Notes: a model not told the origin generated them from the sequence alone. Positions 1 to 9,428 are shown, numbered from the stretch's first letter. The stretch: 47,404 bases of DNA from Chloroflexota bacterium (GCA_013698095.1 JACCVQ010000236.1:1-47404); one strand, 5' to 3'. A program made the numbers and translations.

Positions 1-1
1 C

Positions 2-651
<650 letters not shown>

Positions 652-652
<1 letters not shown>

Positions 653-662
653 AAGGAGGTGA
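652..662 (+). promoter_or_regulatory. Strong Shine-Dalgarno that decides the start at 670
   Basis: AAAGGAGGTGA begins at the last base of the ABC ATPase stop codon and lies 7 nt before ATG 670. An alternative ATG at 649 overlaps the stop but would place this ribosome site inside its own coding region, so 670 is preferred. Confidence 0.75.
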
Positions 663-669
663 GAACGAG

Positions 670-861
670 ATGCACAGCGCTGCGAACGATCAGCTCCGAC
701 TGATCAACGCCATTCGCGCGGAACAGATCGAGCAGGCGGCCATCAGCCGCCGGTTCGAGTCCCCCGCGCCGTCGATCCGACGTGTCATTGGCACCCGGAT
801 CGTCCGCTTCGGCAATCGCCTGGCAGGCGAGCCGACCTACAGCCTGGTCCGGTCGCGGTGA
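670..861 (+). CDS. Small protein with C-terminal amphipathic helix, between ABC ATPase and permease
   Basis: This 63-residue protein is unrecognised by family. It is Arg-rich and ends with RRVIGTRIVRFGNRLAGEP, which reads as an amphipathic basic helix that could lie on the membrane. The start at 670 has a near-perfect ribosome site, and the stop overlaps the permease start (GTGA at 858-861), so translation is probably coupled. The strong ribosome site and position inside the ABC operon argue that it is real. A similar helix occurs in the small protein at 47029-47337. A role as accessory or assembly peptide of the exporter is inference. Confidence 0.7.
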   Translation: MHSAANDQLRLINAIRAEQIEQAAISRRFESPAPSIRRVIGTRIVRFGNRLAGEPTYSLVRSR

Positions 862-1700
862 GCGACCGGGCCACGGCCCCCACCCGGAGACCTCCGATGC
901 TGTCCGTTGGCCACGAGCTCAAGGCGTCGTACGCCTTCATCGAGCGCAACTTCTTCCTGACCCGGCGGTACTGGGGCTGGGAGGTCGCGTTCCTCATCTA
1001 TTCCGTCGCGGGCGCGCTGAGCATCTCGCTGATCGGCGCCGACCAGGGCAACCCTCGTCTCATCCTGCTCCTGATGGTCGGGGCGATCTTCTGGAACTAC
1101 CTGTCGGTGGTCTTCAGCTGGATCGCTGAGACCATCAGCGTGGAGCGCTGGGAGGGAACGCTCGAGTACACGATGATGGCCCCGATCCGGCGCTCCTCGC
1201 AGCTGCTCGGGTCCGTCCTCTACGCGATGGTCTACGGCCTGATCCACACCGCGGTAATCCTCGTCGTGCTCGTCCTGTTCTTCACCGAGCTCGACGTGAC
1301 CGGGGCCAACCCGCTGACGGTGGTCCTGTTCATGCTCCTTGGCTCGTTCAGCTTCATCGGGATCGGAATGATCGCTGCGATCCTGCCGCTCCTGTACGTG
1401 GAGCGCGGCGCCCAGATGACGTTCGTCCTCCAGTCGTGCCTGCTCCTCGTGAGCGGCGTCTACTACTCGGTCGACGTCCTGCCTGACTGGATGCAGGTGC
1501 TGTCGCGCCTGTCGCCGGCGACGTACGTCCTCGATGGCGTCCGGAAGGGCCTGATCGACGGCGCGCCGGTCACCGCCCTGGCCCACAACGTGTGGCCACT
1601 GATCGTGATGGGCGCGTTCCTCATCCCGTTCGGGCTGTGGGCGTTCGGAAAAGCCGAGAAGTACGCCAAGCGGACCGGCAAGCTGAAGCGGGTGGGCTGA
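858..1700 (+). CDS. ABC-2 type transporter permease
   Basis: This is a 280-residue integral membrane protein with about six hydrophobic segments (roughly 43-62, 68-88, 118-140, 150-175, 182-205 and 240-262). Between segments 2 and 3 the cytoplasmic motif ERWEGTLEYTMMAPI is the usual ABC-2 contact with the ATPase. LSPATYVLDGVRKGL near residue 215 is also typical of ABC-2 permeases. The GTG start overlaps the preceding stop; an ATG at 897 is an alternative. It pairs with the ATPase at the window start as an exporter of unknown substrate. Confidence 0.9.
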   Translation: MSDRATAPTRRPPMLSVGHELKASYAFIERNFFLTRRYWGWEVAFLIYSVAGALSISLIGADQGNPRLILLLMVGAIFWNYLSVVFSWIAETISVERWEGTLEYTMMAPIRRSSQLLGSVLYAMVYGLIHTAVILVVLVLFFTELDVTGANPLTVVLFMLLGSFSFIGIGMIAAILPLLYVERGAQMTFVLQSCLLLVSGVYYSVDVLPDWMQVLSRLSPATYVLDGVRKGLIDGAPVTALAHNVWPLIVMGAFLIPFGLWAFGKAEKYAKRTGKLKRVG

Positions 1701-1703
1701 GCG

Positions 1704-2789
1704 ATGAGCGACCTCCTCGCCGACTTCGGCTGGACACCCGAGCTGGCCCTCGCCCATGCGCCGTTGCTGACGCCCGGGCGGGAGCCTGCCCGGGTTGTGG
1801 CCGAGGACCGCGGGTCGTACCAGGTGGTCCGCGCGGCCGGCGAGGCAAAGGCCGCGATCAGCGGTCGCTTCCGCCACGAGGCGGCGAACGACCCGAGCTC
1901 CTACCCGGCGGTCGGCGACTGGGTCGCGGTCGAAATCGTGCCGTCCGGCGAAACGGTCGTCCACGCTCTCCTCCCCCGCCGAACGGCGTTGATCCGCCAG
2001 GCGCCGGGCAAGAAGACCGAGGCCCAGGTCGTGGGGGCCAACCTCGACACCGTCTTCGTCGTCGCCTCGCTCAACGCGGACCTGAACCTTCGCCGGCTGG
2101 AACGCTATATCGCGGCGGCCTGGGAGAGCGGCGCTGAGCCGGTGGTCCTCCTGTCCAAGGCAGACCTCGGCGGCGACGTCGACACGATCCTGCTCGCCGT
2201 CGAGGCGGTCGCCGCCGGGGCGAAGGTCGTCGTCGTGAGCTCGTTCGACGGCCGCGGCGTCGACGAGGTTCGGGATCGGATCGGGGCGGGCCGGACGGTC
2301 GCGTTCGTCGGATCGTCCGGCGTCGGCAAGTCGACGCTCCTGAACACGCTGGCCGGCGAGGACCGGGCACTCGTCCGCCAGATCCGCGAGGACGACGCCC
2401 GCGGCCGCCACACGACCACCCGCCGCCAGCTCCATCTCCTGCCCGAGGGCGGGTTGATTCTCGACACGCCGGGGATGCGCGAGCTGGCCCTGTGGGACGC
2501 GGACGGCCTCGACCAGTCGTTCACCGACATCGACGAGATCATCGAGCGTTGCCGGTTCACCAACTGCAGCCACAACGGCGAGCCCGGCTGTGCGATCGCC
2601 GCCGCGCTCGCCGACGGCAGCCTCACGGCGGATCGGCTCGCGAGCTGGCAGAAGCTCGTCCGCGAGGCGGCCAGCCACCTCCGCCGGGTCGACGCGCTGG
2701 CCCGAGCCGAGGAGCGCCGGAAGTGGAAGGCGATCGGCAAATCGGTCACCAAGCACATGAACACGAAGTACGGACAGGGGGGTTGGTGA
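1704..2789 (+). CDS. rsgA: Ribosome small-subunit-dependent GTPase A
   Basis: RsgA is a circularly permuted GTPase that checks late maturation of the 30S subunit. The 361-residue product has an N-terminal OB-like region. The G motifs come in permuted order: G4 SKAD (151-154), then G1 GSSGVGKST (203-211), then G3 DTPG (254-257). A zinc knuckle with Cys283, Cys288, His290 and Cys296 (CRFTNCSH..C) follows, as expected for the family. It begins 3 nt after the permease and its stop overlaps the next gene by one base (TGATG), so it shares an mRNA with the exporter and acetyltransferase genes without an evident functional link. Confidence 0.97.
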   Translation: MSDLLADFGWTPELALAHAPLLTPGREPARVVAEDRGSYQVVRAAGEAKAAISGRFRHEAANDPSSYPAVGDWVAVEIVPSGETVVHALLPRRTALIRQAPGKKTEAQVVGANLDTVFVVASLNADLNLRRLERYIAAAWESGAEPVVLLSKADLGGDVDTILLAVEAVAAGAKVVVVSSFDGRGVDEVRDRIGAGRTVAFVGSSGVGKSTLLNTLAGEDRALVRQIREDDARGRHTTTRRQLHLLPEGGLILDTPGMRELALWDADGLDQSFTDIDEIIERCRFTNCSHNGEPGCAIAAALADGSLTADRLASWQKLVREAASHLRRVDALARAEERRKWKAIGKSVTKHMNTKYGQGGW

Positions 2790-3835
2790 TGACCGCCACA
2801 GAACAGCTGGTCGACACGATCGGGCCCGCCCGACTCCGCCTCTGCCGCGACCTCGAAGCCGAGATCCCGACGCTGTGGGCCGTCCAGGACGCGGCTCGTG
2901 TCGCCGACAGCGAGATCGACCGCAACAGCCTGGCCGGGTTCGCCACCTACTACCGCCACCTCGAGCGCTGCGACCCCACCCGCGACCTGGTCGTCGCCGA
3001 GGTGGACGGCACGGTCGTCGGCTACGCCCGGGTCGAGTGGAACGACTCGAACGACGGCGAGCGCTGGTACGAGGGCATGGGCAACGTTCATCCCGACTGG
3101 CGCCGACGCGGGATCGGGACCCAGCTCCTGGCCTGGACGGAGGCTCGCCGCGCCGAGATTGCCGCCGAGCACGAAGCGGCCGGCGAGGCGACCGACCGGG
3201 TTCGGGCCGTCACGACCTTCGTCCTCGACGGGGACCGCGGTGGCGCGATCCTGCTGGAACGACGCGGCTACACGGCCTTCCGATGGTTCGCCTCGATGCG
3301 GCGGCCGGACCTGGACGACCTGCCCGAGGTCGAACTGCCGGAGGGGTTCGACATCCGGCCGATCGCCCGCGATCGGGTTGCCATGCGCCAGGTCTTCGAC
3401 GCCGATGTCGAGGCGTTCCGCGACCACTTCGGCTGGACGGAAGGATCGGACGAGAAGTTCGAGGAGTTCCTCGAGGATCCGGACGTTGACACGTCTCTCT
3501 GGATCGTGGCCTTCGCAGGCGACGAGGTCGCCGGCGGGGTCCTCAACGGCATCCACGTCAATGCCGACGGCGAGGCAGCGGGCTGGCTCGACTCCGTGTT
3601 CACTCGCCGGCCGTGGCGCAAGAAGGGGCTTGCCCGGGCCCTGATCGCACGCAGCCTCGTCGTCCTCCGCGAGCGGGGGATGACCGCCGCGTCCCTGGGC
3701 GTCGACCTTGCCAACGCCAACCAGGCGCTCGCGCTCTACGAGTCGTGCGGGTTCCGCGCGATCTCCGGGGCAACCGCCTATCGCAAACCCCTGCCCGCCC
3801 GAGTGGCGCACCGTCTGGAGGAGGCACCCCGATGA
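2789..3835 (+). CDS. GNAT family acetyltransferase, two GNAT domains
   Basis: This 348-residue protein has two GNAT folds in series. Acetyl-CoA pyrophosphate-binding loops are visible as RRRGIGTQLL near residue 108 and RKKGLARALI near residue 275; the second domain ends with LANANQALALYESCGFR, the usual beta-6/alpha-4 segment. GNAT enzymes transfer acetyl groups to amines; the tandem architecture resembles mycothiol synthase (MshD) but substrate identity is not shown. The ATG shares a base with the rsgA stop and follows a G-rich stretch (GGACAGGGGGG). It is followed by a paralogue with ATGA overlap. Confidence 0.9.
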   Translation: MTATEQLVDTIGPARLRLCRDLEAEIPTLWAVQDAARVADSEIDRNSLAGFATYYRHLERCDPTRDLVVAEVDGTVVGYARVEWNDSNDGERWYEGMGNVHPDWRRRGIGTQLLAWTEARRAEIAAEHEAAGEATDRVRAVTTFVLDGDRGGAILLERRGYTAFRWFASMRRPDLDDLPEVELPEGFDIRPIARDRVAMRQVFDADVEAFRDHFGWTEGSDEKFEEFLEDPDVDTSLWIVAFAGDEVAGGVLNGIHVNADGEAAGWLDSVFTRRPWRKKGLARALIARSLVVLRERGMTAASLGVDLANANQALALYESCGFRAISGATAYRKPLPARVAHRLEEAPR

Positions 3836-4839
3836 TCGACACCCACGTTCGCCTGCCGGATGCACCTGCGATTCCCCGCCTGAGCTTCCGGATGTTCGAT
3901 CCGGGCCGCGACTACGCGCCGCTCGTGGAGCTGATTCGCGAGGCGAACCAGGTCGACGAGCTGGACTACATCCCCACGGTCGACAACCTCCGGACCGACT
4001 ACGAGCATGGCGGCGAGTTCGACCCGCGCCGCGACCTGATCCTGGCCGAGGTCGAGGGCGAGCTCGTGGCCGCCGCCGAGACGACCGTCAAGACGCGCGA
4101 CGGGATCGGCGTCCACCAGGTTGACGGCTGGGTCCGACCGGCCTGGCGTCGGCGGGGTCTCGGCGGGGCGCTCCTTCATTGGACCGAGCGCCGGGCCGCC
4201 GAGGTGGCCATGGTGGACGGCCGGCCGGCGGACCGCGCCCTGAGCTCCTGGCCAGACCAGGAGCAGGTCGGGGCGACCAAGCTCTACGAGAGCGAGGGCT
4301 ACCGGATCGTCCGCTACGGCTTCCTGATGGTGCGCGATCTCGGGGACGAGATCCCGGACGCGCCGCTGCCTGCCGGGCTCGAGGTCCGGCCGGTCGACGC
4401 CACGGATCACCGCCGGATCTGGGATGCCGACACGGAAGCGTTCCGTGATCACTGGAACACGGGCGAGCGATCGGAGTCCGACTACGAGTCGTGGTTCGCC
4501 ACGCCCGAGCTCGATGTCAGCCTGTGGCGAGTGGCATGGGATGGCGACGAGGTCGCGGGCTCGGTCATGCCGTTCATCTGGGCAGAGGAGAACGAGACGC
4601 TCGGTCTGAGTCGTGGCTGGCTCGAGCACATCAGCGTCCGTCGACCGTGGCGAAGGCGCGGGTTGGCGTCGGCGCTGATCGCGGACTCTCTGCGAGCGTT
4701 GCGCGACGCGGGAATGACGGAAGCGGCGCTCGGCGTCGATGCCGACAACGTCTCGGGCGCACTGCGGGTGTACGAGGCGCTGGGCTTCCGGCGGCTCCGG
4801 ACCGGCGTGTCGTACCGCAAGGACTTCCGAGCCGACTGA
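3832..4839 (+). CDS. GNAT family acetyltransferase, two GNAT domains (paralogue of preceding gene)
   Basis: This is a 335-residue tandem-GNAT protein. The first domain has RRRGLGGALLHWTERRA and the second RRRGLASALIADSLRAL, followed by DADNVSGALRVYEALGFRR. It has the same layout as the gene just upstream (for example ISVRRPWRRRGLASALI versus VFTRRPWRKKGLARALI), so the two probably arose by local duplication. The start overlaps the upstream stop as ATGA, making it the last gene of the plus-strand operon; it converges with the minus-strand hydrolase 13 nt later. The acetyl acceptor is unknown. Confidence 0.9.
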   Translation: MIDTHVRLPDAPAIPRLSFRMFDPGRDYAPLVELIREANQVDELDYIPTVDNLRTDYEHGGEFDPRRDLILAEVEGELVAAAETTVKTRDGIGVHQVDGWVRPAWRRRGLGGALLHWTERRAAEVAMVDGRPADRALSSWPDQEQVGATKLYESEGYRIVRYGFLMVRDLGDEIPDAPLPAGLEVRPVDATDHRRIWDADTEAFRDHWNTGERSESDYESWFATPELDVSLWRVAWDGDEVAGSVMPFIWAEENETLGLSRGWLEHISVRRPWRRRGLASALIADSLRALRDAGMTEAALGVDADNVSGALRVYEALGFRRLRTGVSYRKDFRAD

Positions 4840-4852
4840 CGAATCGGAGGCG

Positions 4853-5491
4853 TCAGCCGGGCAACCGGCCGCTGGCCCGGACCATCTCCAGCCACGGCAG
4901 CTCGCGGCCGATCGTCGTTTCAGGTCCGTGACCCGGCAGGACGCCGAGGACCGGCTCGAGGCCCGCCAGCCTGCCGAGCGAGGCGGCCATCGCCTCGGCC
5001 GACCCGCCCGGCAGGTCGATCCTGCCCCAGCCCCCGGCGAACAGCGTGTCGCCACTGAAGAGGAGACCTTCGTCCGGCGCCCAGAGGCAGACCGAGCCCG
5101 CGGTATGTCCGGGCGTATGGAGCACGACCAGGCGGATCGCGCCGAAGCGGATCTCGCCGCCCTCGGCCAGGTCGACAGCGGGGACCGACGGCGGGATCTC
5201 GAACGGCGCGAACAGGGGCGCCGGGTTCACCAGCCCGTCACGATCCAGGGCGTGCACCGCGATCTCCGCGCCGGTCGCTGCCGCGACCGCGGCGTTGTCG
5301 CCGATGTGGTCCCAGTGGTTATGTGTCGAGACGATCAGCTTCAGCGTCCACTCACGGGCGGCCAGCTCGTCCGCGATCCAGGCAAGCGATGGGATCGCCG
5401 TGTCGATCGCGATCGCCTCCCTCATCCGTTCGTCGGCGAGGACGTGGACGTTCGTCGAGATCGGTCCGACGACCCGACTGATCCGCTCCAT
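4853..5491 (-). CDS. Metallo-beta-lactamase-fold hydrolase (glyoxalase II-like)
   Basis: This 212-residue protein carries the complete binuclear zinc site of the MBL superfamily: STHNHWDH (His57, His59, Asp61, His62), HTPGHTAGS (His129), SGDTLF (Asp148) and LPGHGPE (His188). Length and the PGHT motif fit the short glyoxalase II/hydroxyacylglutathione-hydrolase-like group, which hydrolyses thioesters or related substrates in the cytoplasm. The ATG is 17 nt after the stop of the PAS kinase gene, so the two are probably cotranscribed with the CoxG-like gene further upstream. The true substrate is unknown. Confidence 0.9.
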   Translation of the reverse strand: MERISRVVGPISTNVHVLADERMREAIAIDTAIPSLAWIADELAAREWTLKLIVSTHNHWDHIGDNAAVAAATGAEIAVHALDRDGLVNPAPLFAPFEIPPSVPAVDLAEGGEIRFGAIRLVVLHTPGHTAGSVCLWAPDEGLLFSGDTLFAGGWGRIDLPGGSAEAMAASLGRLAGLEPVLGVLPGHGPETTIGRELPWLEMVRASGRLPG

Positions 5492-5508
5492 CCGTCTGCG
5501 CGCTCGGC

Positions 5509-7377
5509 TCAGTCGAGGACGGCGTCGGCGTCGGACTCGACGAAGATCGGCAGGTTGAACCGGAACTCGGCCCCGCCCGATGGCCGGTTGTGCGCCCAGA
5601 CCCGGCCGCCGGCCGCCTCGACGAGCACCCGCACGACGAATAGCCCGATGCCCGCTCCCTGGGCTCGCTTCTTCGCGTCGTCTGTCCGGTAGAAGAGGTC
5701 AAACAGGCGGCCGGACCCGTCGTCGGGCACGCCCGGTCCCTCGTCCCCGACGCAGACCTCGACGAACTCGCCGTCGCGCCGGACGCTGATCGAGACGGTG
5801 CCGGACGCCGACCCGTACTTGAGGGCGTTGGAGATGAGATTGCGCAGGACGAGCTCCACCGAGCCCTCGTCGCTGGTCACCGGAGGCAGACCCGGTTCAA
5901 TGTCGAGCTCGATCGTCGCCTCGCGCCAGCGCCGCCGCTTGTCCTCCACGACGCGGCTCAGGATCGGCCGGATGAGGACCGGGTCGCGGCCACCGAAGGC
6001 AACATGGCGCTCGGCCCGTGCGATGACCAGCAGGTTCTCGACCAGCCTCTCCAGGCGCTCGCTCTCGGTGACGATGTCGGCGATGATGTCGCGCCTCGTC
6101 GCCTCGTCGACGTGGTCGCGGCGCAGGATCTGGCTGCCGCCATAGATCGCGGTCACCGGGGTCCGGAGCTCGTGACTGAGCATCCCGACGAAGACGTCGC
6201 GGAGCTCGTCAACCTGCTTCCGATCGGTGATGTCGACGACCACCCCGATCGAGCGGAGCGCCCGGCGGTCCGGTCCGGGCTCCGGTTCGGAGAAGTACGT
6301 CTGGCCGTGGGTCGACACCCAGCGGACGCCCCCGTCGGGTCGGACCATCCGGTATTCGAAGTCGAACAAGCCGTCGCTCTGGGGGGCCTGCGCTGCGGCA
6401 AAGCGTTCGAGGGTCAGCTCGCGATCGTTCGGGTGGATGGCCGCGTCCGCGGGCGTCGCCGCCTCGCCTGAGGTCCCGAGAATCTCGTGCAGCTCGGGCG
6501 ACCAGTACATGCCGCCGTGCTCGAGGTCGTAGTCGTACAGCCCGAAGCCGCCGACCTCGGCCGCGAGGCGGAGGCGCTCCTCGCGCGCCAGGACCGCGTC
6601 GTCCTGCGCCTTTCGGTCGGTGATGTCCATGCCGATCCCGTGCAGGAACAGCGGCCGTTCGCCCTCGTACGTGGCCCGGCCACGGCCTTCCATCCAGCGC
6701 CACGAGCCGTCGGCATGCTGGAAGCGGAACTCGACGACATAGTCGTCGCCCGACTCGATTGACCGCCCGACGGCCTCGTTGACGGCAAGCCGGTCGTCAG
6801 GGTGAACCAAGTCGAGAAACGTGAAGCGGTCGCCGGAGAACGCGCCCGCCGGCAGCCCGAACAGGTCCTCCAGCTCGGGGCTCCAGACCACTTGCTCGGT
6901 CGTCAGATCACGCTGCCACCAGCCGATCTGACCACCGCGCATCGCCAGGGCCAGGGACGACTGGGTCCGGCGCAGCTGGTCCTCTGCATCGCGGACGGCG
7001 TGGATGTCGGTCGCGGTCCCGTACCAGAGCGTCCCGTTGCCCTCCGGTCCCGCCATCGCGATCCCCCGGCTCAGGTGCCAGCGGTACGTGCCGTCGGCCA
7101 TCCGGAGCCGATGCTCGTGCTCGTACTCCAATCCCGTGCTGAGCGCCGCGTCCCAGGCCGCCGCCGTGTCCGCGCGGTCATCGGGATGGACCAGCGCTTC
7201 CCAGCTCCAACCGTCGTCTGTCTCGAGGCGGGCGCCGCGGTAGGCCTCGATCCGGCGGCTGTAGTCGAGGACGACCCCGTCCTCGGTCGCGACCCAGACG
7301 AGGTGCGGAACGGCGTCGACGAGGCCCCCGAGGAGGTCCGACCCAGGCGATTCCTGCACAGTTCGAGGATCCGTCAC
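5509..7377 (-). CDS. Multi-PAS sensor histidine kinase
   Basis: This 622-residue, apparently cytoplasmic kinase has three PAS/PAC units (about 15-130, 140-260 and 268-390, each ending in a (V/M)DITDRK-like PAC signature or close variant). A HisKA domain follows with phospho-accepting His in GMLSHELRTPVTAIYGG. The HATPase_c domain shows the N box LVLRNLISNALKYG, G1 VGDEGPGVPDD and G2 GAGIGLFVVR. No membrane segment is seen, so the PAS units probably sense a cytoplasmic ligand or redox state. The GTG start lies 37 nt downstream of the CoxG-like gene. No response regulator is next to it, so the partner is elsewhere. Confidence 0.93.
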   Translation of the reverse strand: MTDPRTVQESPGSDLLGGLVDAVPHLVWVATEDGVVLDYSRRIEAYRGARLETDDGWSWEALVHPDDRADTAAAWDAALSTGLEYEHEHRLRMADGTYRWHLSRGIAMAGPEGNGTLWYGTATDIHAVRDAEDQLRRTQSSLALAMRGGQIGWWQRDLTTEQVVWSPELEDLFGLPAGAFSGDRFTFLDLVHPDDRLAVNEAVGRSIESGDDYVVEFRFQHADGSWRWMEGRGRATYEGERPLFLHGIGMDITDRKAQDDAVLAREERLRLAAEVGGFGLYDYDLEHGGMYWSPELHEILGTSGEAATPADAAIHPNDRELTLERFAAAQAPQSDGLFDFEYRMVRPDGGVRWVSTHGQTYFSEPEPGPDRRALRSIGVVVDITDRKQVDELRDVFVGMLSHELRTPVTAIYGGSQILRRDHVDEATRRDIIADIVTESERLERLVENLLVIARAERHVAFGGRDPVLIRPILSRVVEDKRRRWREATIELDIEPGLPPVTSDEGSVELVLRNLISNALKYGSASGTVSISVRRDGEFVEVCVGDEGPGVPDDGSGRLFDLFYRTDDAKKRAQGAGIGLFVVRVLVEAAGGRVWAHNRPSGGAEFRFNLPIFVESDADAVLD

Positions 7378-7414
7378 GCGGCGAGCCTGCGACCCATCAC
7401 GGGAAGTCGATGGC

Positions 7415-7855
7415 TCAAGCCTCGAGCTTCGATTTCATGCAGCTGAAGGTCTGGCCGATCATCTTGTTCGCGGTCCCCTCGATCAGACGCGCCCCGAGCG
7501 ATGCGAGGCTGCCGGAGATCGCGACATCGGCGCTCCAGTCCATCGTGGTCCCGCCACTCGGCCCGTCGCTGAGGCTCATCTGGGCGGTCGCATCGACCGC
7601 GCTGCCCGGTGCCTGGCCGTGGGCCCTGATCACGGCGCGATCCGGGGGCGTGAGCTCGGCCATCTCCATGTTCACGATGAACCGGGCGCTGATGAAACCG
7701 ATCCCGACCTTGGCCGTGGCCTTGAAGTGAGTGTCGTCGATGACCTCGATCGATTCGACGCCGGGACCGCATTGGCCCACCCGGTTGGGGTCGATGACGA
7801 AGGCCCAGACCGTGTCGCGGGGCGCGGCGATGTCGACGGTTCCGGCGAACTTCAT
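7415..7855 (-). CDS. coxG: SRPBCC family protein, CoxG-like
   Basis: This 146-residue single-domain protein resembles CoxG of carbon monoxide dehydrogenase clusters. It opens with MKFAGTVDIAAPRDTVWAFV, contains PNRVGQCGPGVESIEVID, and ends with a long helix including GTANKMIGQTFSCMKSKLEA. CoxG proteins are cytoplasmic START/SRPBCC-fold proteins thought to help recruit or mature the molybdenum enzyme. It lies about 13 kb from the coxSLM genes, next to a PAS kinase rather than inside the cluster. TGAGGA precedes the ATG. Assignment to the family is firm; the link to the coxSLM enzyme of this window is inference. Confidence 0.85.
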   Translation of the reverse strand: MKFAGTVDIAAPRDTVWAFVIDPNRVGQCGPGVESIEVIDDTHFKATAKVGIGFISARFIVNMEMAELTPPDRAVIRAHGQAPGSAVDATAQMSLSDGPSGGTTMDWSADVAISGSLASLGARLIEGTANKMIGQTFSCMKSKLEA

Positions 7856-8128
7856 GTTCGTGATTCCTCAGTTGAAGGCGCGGAAAGGAACGCAGCCATC
7901 TGGCCCCGGGTGACGTTCTGCATTGGACATCGATCCCCTTCTCGGCCCGCCGGCCGACGATCGACTGCGGAGCCGACCGCCAGCGGTCAGGTCGCTCCTG
8001 AGCGGTGCCAGCATACGCGGCTGACCCTTACTGTCCCCGTCGCTGTCGATTCGGCCGGATGTCGTTCGTCATGTGAGTGAGGGCGGACTGGCTTCAGGCG
8101 CCGAACGAGTCACAGGAGGTCTCTTGCG

Positions 8129-8467
8129 ATGGGAACCAAGGTCGTCCACGTCGAAGTCACCGGCAAGGACGGGGCCGCGCTCCAGAGGTTCTACGGCGAC
8201 ATCTTCGGCTGGAGCCTCGACACGAACAATCCGGGCGGCTACGGCATGTACACCCAGGGCGACGGCCTGACCGGCGGCATCGGCGCCGCTCAGGACGGCG
8301 GAGCAGGCAACGTGACGTTCTACGTCCACACCGACAATCCCCAGGCCGTTCTCGACAAGGTCGCGGCCACTGGCGGAACGGTGATCATGCCCCTGACCGA
8401 GGTCGCGCCGGAGACCACGATCGCGCTGTTCGCGGATCCTGAGGGCCACGTCGTCGGGATCATGTAG
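8129..8467 (+). CDS. VOC family (glyoxalase/bleomycin-resistance fold) protein
   Basis: This is a 112-residue single-chain VOC protein. It begins with VVHVEVTGKDGAALQRFYGD, the usual first beta-alpha unit ('F-Y-x-x-(I/L)-F-G-W'), and ends with ALFADPEGHVVGIM, the typical C-terminal strand with the DPEGH metal-site region. VOC proteins form dimers with paired beta-alpha-beta-beta-beta units; activities range from dioxygenase to lyase and drug binding, and this one cannot be assigned. AGGAGG sits about 10 nt before the ATG, and a strong hairpin terminator follows at 8485-8518, so it appears to be a single-gene unit. Confidence 0.9.
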   Translation: MGTKVVHVEVTGKDGAALQRFYGDIFGWSLDTNNPGGYGMYTQGDGLTGGIGAAQDGGAGNVTFYVHTDNPQAVLDKVAATGGTVIMPLTEVAPETTIALFADPEGHVVGIM

Positions 8468-8484
8468 GTCGCAGCTCTTCGCGG

Positions 8485-8518
8485 CGAGGCCGGGTCACCG
8501 CTGGGTGGCCCGGCCTCG
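8485..8518 (+). terminator. Rho-independent-like terminator of the VOC gene
   Basis: A 15-bp stem (CGAGGCCGGGTCACC pairing with GGTGGCCCGGCCTCG through one G-U pair) encloses a 4-nt loop 17 nt after the VOC stop codon. It is followed by TCGCGTCTTTGC, a weak T-containing tail. The stem could also terminate transcription from the opposite lipoprotein gene. Confidence 0.75.
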
Positions 8519-8747
8519 TCGCGTCTTTGCTCGCTCACGTCCACGTGTCCTGCTGGGCGGCGCCGCGACAACAGCCAAGCAGCAACACAAGCACAATCGC
8601 TGGCGTGACCACCTTCCACCGATGGCTCGAGTCCCCACGGCCGTTCTGTCTGAGCGCCAATCAACCTGATCGCACCAGCACCTTGTCAGATGATCAGGCG
8701 CGTCGTCGGTGACGAAGTTGGGCAGCCACGAGGTCAGCTCGACGGCC

Positions 8748-9428
8748 CTAGCCTTTCGCGCCGAGAAGCGCCGTGAGCGCCGGCTCGAAGTCGGCTTCAG
8801 ATGTGACCGTCAGCTGATACCACCTCTCGTGCGCCGCATCCCACCAGAACGCTGCGGACGGAAGAATGACCTCCGGCGATGGCGTGGCCGGCGCGCGGAT
8901 GAACACCTCGAGTCCGGCGCGTCGCTGCTCGCTGCGAATCCAGGCCGGATTCGGCACACGGTCGGGCACCTCCGGGCCGGGAAGGACGTCGTCGATCTGT
9001 GCGCCGTACTGCTGCTCGATCGGATCGAGACCCGGCGTCGCCTGGCCCTCGGTCAGCGCGACCTGGAGTGACCCCACCATTTCGCCGTTGATGAGGATCG
9101 TGCCCTCGAGCGAGCCGCCCGAGACGACCTGGTATGTGTCGCCCTGGCTCGACTCGAGGACGGTCCCGTCCGCCCCGGTCACGGTGGACGTCGAGGTGCC
9201 GTTGAACAGCAGCCAGTAGGGTTCGTCGATCGACGGCGCGCCCGCGTGGACCGGGCGGTGTGGCCCGACGCTCGGAGTCGGCGTAGACGCCGGGGTTGCC
9301 GCGGACGGCAGCTCGGTCGGTGACGCAGCCGGTCGCTGGCTCGGTGACTCCGAGGCTGAGGGTCCGGGCGTCGCGCCACAGGCCACGAGGATGAGGAGCG
9401 TCGGGAGAAGGGCGAGACGACGGTGCAT
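8748..9428 (-). CDS. Secreted lipoprotein of unknown function
   Basis: This 226-residue protein starts with a lipoprotein signal: MHRR, a hydrophobic stretch, then lipobox LVAC with Cys at about residue 16. A Ser/Thr/Pro-rich linker covers about 20-58. The globular remainder begins YWLLFNGTSTSTVTGADG and is not recognised; it seems to be a small beta-rich domain followed by WWDAAHERWYQLTVTSEADFE near the end. The open frame runs further upstream, but the ATG at 9428 is chosen because the signal peptide starts there and GAGGG lies just before it. It is divergent from the small membrane protein at 9610. It probably sits on the outer face of the cytoplasmic membrane. Confidence 0.82.
   Translation of the reverse strand: MHRRLALLPTLLILVACGATPGPSASESPSQRPAASPTELPSAATPASTPTPSVGPHRPVHAGAPSIDEPYWLLFNGTSTSTVTGADGTVLESSQGDTYQVVSGGSLEGTILINGEMVGSLQVALTEGQATPGLDPIEQQYGAQIDDVLPGPEVPDRVPNPAWIRSEQRRAGLEVFIRAPATPSPEVILPSAAFWWDAAHERWYQLTVTSEADFEPALTALLGAKG

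Noticed and set aside
837..2756. Long minus-strand open frame (639 codons) antisense to the permease and rsgA
   Set aside because: It is antisense to firmly identified genes, rich in Arg/Asp/Gly without any recognisable motif, and is the usual GC-rich codon shadow.
2105..3865. Long minus-strand open frame antisense to rsgA and the first GNAT gene
   Set aside because: Same reasons; the plus strand carries clear GTPase and GNAT motifs.
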